From Pogonophryne albipinna (taxonomy: Eukaryota > Chordata > Actinopteri > Perciformes > Artedidraconidae), in the NCBI GenBank assembly GCA_028583405.1, contig CM053252.1, positions 30,695,562-30,759,561 on the forward strand: a stretch of DNA of 64,000 nt. Direction: 5' to 3'. Shown one piece after another: positions 58,789-64,000 of this stretch (positions are counted from its first letter, which is position 1; each line of letters begins with the position of its first letter). Position numbers and translations under genes: made by a program. The notes under the pieces were generated by a model. It was not told where the DNA came from. It did no database searches and saw only the letters and a list, made by a program, of their open reading frames with translations.

Positions 58789-59739
58789 TAGTGTTGTCAC
58801 GATACCAACATTTTGGTTTCGATACCGATACCAAGTCAAGAATTGCGATTCCGATTCTTTTTCGATAATTTTCTTTTATTATTTTCATGATCAATAAAAT
58901 TGTAGTTCATGGTCTCTTCTTTATACTTGAGTTTATGTGATTTCTTTGATAGTTAACTTTATATTTTATTAACATGTAATAGTACAGTAATATAAATAAT
59001 TATTGACAAAATGTACATTGCAGATGTTAGCCACATTGGTAAGTTAGCTAAAAAGATAGCCATATTAGACAGTTATCATTGCCATTAATTGCCTCATCAA
59101 ACTACTAAAACGTTCGTTTGTCACAAAATAAATTACACTTGTTTGACTTAGATTTGAGGGCATGGGCTTGAGCATGATGTAATTATGTTATCTATCACAT
59201 TCGCTAACCTGTCTGTCTTTAAATTCTTTAAACATATCTGGATGCCGGTCGGCGAGGTGCTTAGCGAAGTTTGATGTGTTGGCTCCCTTGGTTTGCAGGG
59301 ATCTAAAACATGTCTTACAGACCGGCCTCGTGGTGTCCGTAGGCTTGCCCTCACTGTCAGAGATATAGCTGAAATACTTCCAAATTTCGCTTCTGGCGTC
59401 TTTTTTGTCAACAAGCCGAGGTGCAGCGGCAGTTGCACTCCCACTTGCAGCCACTTGCTCCCCGTTTTCTCACATGCTCTGGCAGCTAGCGCGTGCACGA
59501 GAGAGGGGAGGCACCTAGAGCGTGCTTGAGAGGGGAGGGACTGCAGGCACGGCTGCAGTGCTGGAAGTGGAAGCAGAGCACTGAACACACACGGCTCTTA
59601 TTAAAGCGGCGCTTTCTCACCGGGGTACTTTCCCCCGTCATTCTTAAAGTACCGATAATCATGAAACGGAAAAATCGTAACGTTTTTAACGGCAGGGTAT
59701 CGCGGTACCTTTCAAGTATCGGTACACCGTGCAACACTA
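58789..59739 (-). mobile_element. hAT element with BED-finger ORF (copy B)
   Basis: Equivalent of 13353-14276, with the GCTTGGAT duplication at 58781-58788 and 59740-59747. The BED ORF is at 59188-59454. An internal short duplication near 59511-59540 accounts for most of the extra length. Confidence 0.88.
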
Positions 59740-59747
59740 GCTTGGAT

Positions 59748-61269
59748 GTCTACATGGTCCACACGTTTCCACGTGTCCCCAAACACACGCCACCCCCCAA
59801 GGTTTGTCATCTCCAGTATAATTTTCTGAATGGACTCCGGTAAAAATAGGTGGAAGCTGGACTTGATGTCATCCACACATGATGTTGCATAACGTGTTTA
59901 TCCTGGCATCATCCTAGCAATATTTTCCACCCTCGTTCTTCCTCCTCTGTCCTGTGAGGAGGAATTCCAGAGCAAGTTGCCAAACTTGGACTGTAATGTC
60001 ACCTCAGGTGTCTGTTCTTCAGTTGCCCCTTCCTCAGGGGCCTCTTCAACGCCATCTGTTCAGTCTCAAAAGAGTCTGGATACAAATCAGGATCGATATT
60101 GTCTTCCATTTCTGAGACATCTTCCTCTATTTCGGGTTCCCTTTTCATCTGGCTCAAAAATGTGGTCAAGAACTTCTCTGGAAGATAACAGCCTAATCGC
60201 TCGCCTACTCATTGTGTTCACGGAGTAAAATGAGAGCAAGGCAAAACAAAAATGATATATGCAGCAACCCCATCTGTGCACCAGTGGAGGTCATGTTCCT
60301 GGCACAGATAGTGCAGGCCGCCACATATTCTGCCACCTGCTTCCTCATAGCCGGCCACCAGAAAAGTTGCTGGATCATAAATGTTGTGTGTTTCACCCAT
60401 GGTTTCACCCCAGAAGGACAGGTGAGCAAAGACGTGTAAGCCCAGTGTATTACCTGTGAACGAACGGAAACAGGGACAAACAACCACTAGGTGCTGGGGT
60501 CTTACCATTTGCTTGCTTCACTGTTTCTATTTGCCATGGAACTAGTTTAACCCAACCACACGGTTAGGTGGAAGGATGCTCTTTGGCAACAGGTTCAGGA
60601 TCTTACAAACGTGACAATACAACAGGATTAACATTCTCTGTGCCTGTTCTGTATGACAATGCAAAATTACACCGATTTAAAAAATGTTTACCATCTAGCC
60701 TGGCGTGAGTTCAGTCTTTTGGACTTGTTAATGTATTTGTCATGGCCCATTCTTGTAGGATATTTAAAACTGTGCCACATTAACAAGGATCCGCTTCTTG
60801 ACTCACACGTTAAAAACAGTCCAAATAAAACTCTGTAGGCGCTGATTTCTTTGCCTTCCTCTAGCGGATTTATTTACTTCTTCCATAAAATTAAACAAAC
60901 AAATAAACAAAATGATCAGTGTAACGTGAGGTCAAAGACTGTACCGATTCCCCGTTCCGTGCTGGAGACAATTTCCCCCGAGGCTCAGTCCCACCCCTTC
61001 CTTATATAACAGCTGATTGATCACAATAAATCAAAGCTACTCTCAGAATATTTAATTCAATACTAATTCATAAATGGAAATAATATGTTAAGATCTAAAT
61101 TAACAAGAAAATAATACATGAATTATCAACACAAAAAATAGCTCTATCAGTATTCCAAGATCTTATGGTCAGTCCAAACTAAAAATGGTTGTTCTGCCCC
61201 CTCCAACCAATGACGCCATTCCTCCAAAGCCATTTTAACAGCTAAAAGTTCCTGGTTCCCCACCTCATA
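59748..61269 (-). pseudogene. Ty3/gypsy pol remnant (copy B)
   Basis: Equivalent of 14285-15829. The integrase zinc-binding fragment lies at 60205-60483; its first zinc His region reads WAYTS here versus WAHTS in copy A, a further loss. The RNase H stretch ends at the CACTA-like element. Confidence 0.72.
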
Positions 61270-64000
61270 CACTCTAAAAACAAATGCCTTGGCTCAACAA
61301 AGAAAATCAACGCAACAGTTTGCATCAATGTTAATTGAGTTAAGACAACTTCTAATGAAATTGTATTAAAGCAATAAAGTTATTTGAGTTAGGGGAGAAG
61401 GCTTTTCCTCTACAATTTTAATTACCACTTACTTAATAATTGGTAGCATAAACACAAGTTTTGAAGTTGATTACTCAAAAAATTAAGTTGCTCCAACTTG
61501 TTTTACCACATGATTTAAAAGGAATTTTAAGTTGTATGTACTTAATTACCATAATTGTGAACACATGTTTTTAAGTTGACAACCATTTATAAATTAAGTT
61601 GCTCCAAATATATTGTATTCAATAGTTTTTTTTCTTAGCTTTTTCATGTTTTTGCCTTTAAAGAAAGAAATTAATTGATTCCACAACAAAAATATTAGGC
61701 AATTCACTTTTTATTTTGAACTGCAGTTGTTTATTTCAACACATGATGTTTCAATCAGGAGATAATTAATTTTGTTTGAACATTTATTGACACATGCCAT
61801 ATGATAAGGTGCATGAACACCTGAAATCACAGCTGACTGCAGGAGAGCGGAGAACCATTTTATAGTTTGGCTGCAGCACGTTGATTGGCTGCTGGAGAAT
61901 GAGGTGAAATGTAATAGGTTAAAGAGAACGCCTGTGATGAGCTAATTGTATGCAGCTGCGGAGTGAATGTATATACACCCAGTCTTCCTGAAATAACTTG
62001 CGCTGAACTTCATTTAAAAAAAGATAAATAACACAAACTTAAATTGCCCCACAAATAATAAATAAACACATTAGCCATATTACCATGGGACATGGGGACA
62101 CAGCAAATAAATGCTGCCATCACAACGAAGTTAGAGGCCTTTGCATATTTAAAACCAGTGCCAAATATGTAAAATCTGTAAAGTTTTTGTAAAACTACAG
62201 AAACAAACTCTCAATGGCCACCAGTCTGCAGATCACACACATCAATTTTACAAAAGATGTAACAAAGATGTTTACACTGCCGACAGTCATTATTTAAAAA
62301 TAGTATGAACACATTTAACGCAGAATGCTTGCTCATTCATTTGTTTCCTTCGACCACGATGGTTGCCCTCGTATGGTCAGATCCTGGGGTGGACCGGTCA
62401 CTGATGAAGGCGATATTCATGTCCTTTTTGAAGCACAATAAATAATAGGTTAGTGCATAAGAGATAATGAATTAGGTAATTACATACTTTTTAAACTGTC
62501 ACTCTTTTATTTATTTATTTTACCTTTATTTAACCAGGATAGGTCTCATTGAGATTAAACATTTCTTTTTCAAGAGAGTCCTGGCCCAAGAATGGTAACA
62601 GCACAGTTTCGGACAGTTTTACAGTTACAAACAATTAAAAAACACACGATCACAACACAGTCATACACCAAAATTAGCCAAAGCATTTACAGACACAGCG
62701 GCCTGCTTCAAGGTCAGTTAAAGTTGCTTTGAGTGTGTTTAATGAGACCAGCTCTCTGAGTTTCAGCTCAGTTTGAAGCAGGTTCCAAGCTTGAGGGGCA
62801 GCGTAACTGAACGCCCTTTTCCCAAGTTCAGTACGGACCTTTGGTACAGTTAAATGGAAAAAGTTCTCGGAGCGAAGCCGATAGGATCCTGTGCATTTTC
62901 TATTTATGTACATCCTTAGATAAGGGGGAAGAGCACCAAGAATAGCCTTATATATAAGGATGTGCCAAGGTTTCAGTCTACGCGTGGTCAGGGAAGACCA
63001 TCCAACACGAGCGTATAGATTGCAGTGGTGCGTCAAGGATCTGAGGTTTGTGATGAATCTCAGTGCACCGTGGTGGACGGTGTCCAGCGAGTGAAGGCAC
63101 TGAGAAGATGCATTCATATAAACCACATCTCCATAATCCAGCACAGACAGAAAGGTTGCAGACACTAGTCTCTTTTTGGCCTCATAGGAAAAACAAGACT
63201 TGTTTCTAAAGAAAAAACCTAATTTTATTCTTAATTTTTTCAAGAGTTCCACAATGTGTGGTTTAAAAGAGAGCGAATTGTCAATTATAATTCCAAGATA
63301 CTTATACTGCAACACAGACTCAACCTCCGTCCCCTGCATGGTGGTGATAGGAGGAAGGTTCAAGACCTTGGCTTTTGCTTTCGAGAACATCATTAGCTTT
63401 GTCTTGGCAGCATTTAAAACAAGTTTCAAATCATGTTGGATTGTACAATGTTAAAAGCATTCTGGAGCTGACAAAGAGCCTGTTTCGGGGTGGACGCAGA
63501 ACAATAAATAACTGTATCATCAGCATAAAAATGCAAATTTGCATTCAAAACATTGTTATTAAGACTGTTAATGTAAATAATAAATAACAATGGTCCTAAA
63601 ACAGATCCCTGTGGCACACCCTTGGATACCAGAAGAGATGTTGAAGTTAAGCCTTCTGCCCGCACACACTGTGATCTGCATGAAAGATAGTTCTTGAACC
63701 AACAGACAGCCTTACCTGAAAGACCAATACTAACGAGTCTTTGTAACAGTAAGGCATGATCCACTGTGTCAAAAGCCTTTGACAAGTCAATAAAAAGTGC
63801 TGCGCAATGCTCTCTATTGTCTAAGAAGTAAATAAGATAATTTACTACTTTTAAGGCAGCTGTTGTAGTGCTGTGTTTTTTCCTAAAACCAGATTGAAAC
63901 TCAGATAAAATATTATTTATTGATAAAAACTCCTTCAGTTGGAAATTGACCAGTGATTCCAGTACTTTATTTAAAACACATAATTTGGAGATGGGTCTGT
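61270..64000. mobile_element. CACTA-like element I, left part (copy B, runs off window)
   Basis: Starts CACTCTAAAAAC after TA, as at 15830, and carries the same AAGTTG-rich subterminal zone and nested LINE. The right end lies beyond the window. Confidence 0.65.
62510..64000 (-). pseudogene. LINE reverse transcriptase, broken copy (copy B)
   Basis: Equivalent of the 719-residue ORF at 17233-19392. A 4-bp deletion near 63433 breaks the frame, giving fragments 62674-63429 and 63426 to the edge. The RT motifs VPQGSVLGPLL and FYADDTVIY are in the second fragment. One substitution near 63839 changes VNDLIYF to VNYLIYF. Confidence 0.85.

Overview
The window looks like nuclear DNA from a teleost fish. 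The support is a vertebrate alpha-2-macroglobulin (A2M) gene with many small GT-AG exons, fish-type L2/Rex-like LINEs, hAT elements with BED fingers, CACTA-like elements and very long CA/TG microsatellites. No bacterial genes, CRISPR arrays, tRNAs or rRNAs were seen. All exon models were read by eye from splice sites and reading frame; no alignment or database search was run.

Layout. (1) 1-5565, minus strand: exons 11 to 1 of an A2M gene (copy A); its remaining exons lie left of the window. (2) 5566-24999: upstream intergenic DNA packed with transposons: a 2.9-kb LINE, several hAT elements with 8-bp target duplications, and a Ty3/gypsy element split by a 6.6-kb CACTA-like element that itself holds two LINEs. 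(3) 25000-30113: a second CACTA-like element, inserted in a minisatellite and carrying decayed exons of a PB1-like gene. (4) 30116-37310: a truncated LINE, a TTAA-flanked element, two more hAT elements and the A2M 3' flank. (5) 37311-55754, minus strand: a second A2M gene (copy B) with all 36 expected exons, from signal peptide to receptor-binding domain, including the thioester motif GCGEQN. (6) 55755-64000: DNA upstream of copy B, nearly identical to 5566-18570.

The large-scale structure is a direct repeat: base 1 matches base 50863 and the match continues to the right edge, so the window holds one full period (about 50.9 kb) of an A2M tandem array, or two haplotypes placed side by side by the assembler. 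Copy A carries at least three insertions that copy B lacks (hAT at 3079-3739, LINE at 6550-9418, hAT at 11793-13229). Both hAT insertions have clean empty sites in copy B.

A2M proteins are secreted protease traps: a protease cuts the bait region, the trap closes, the thioester can bind the protease, and the exposed C-terminal domain directs clearance. Copy B has two features that question its function. Exon 16 has a reading-frame shift with an in-frame stop, and the exon 2 splice acceptor abuts a roughly 155-bp TG tract. I found no undescribed multi-gene system. The most notable items are these A2M lesions, the two CACTA-like elements with apparently related cargo, and a perfect snap-back hairpin at a LINE 5' junction.
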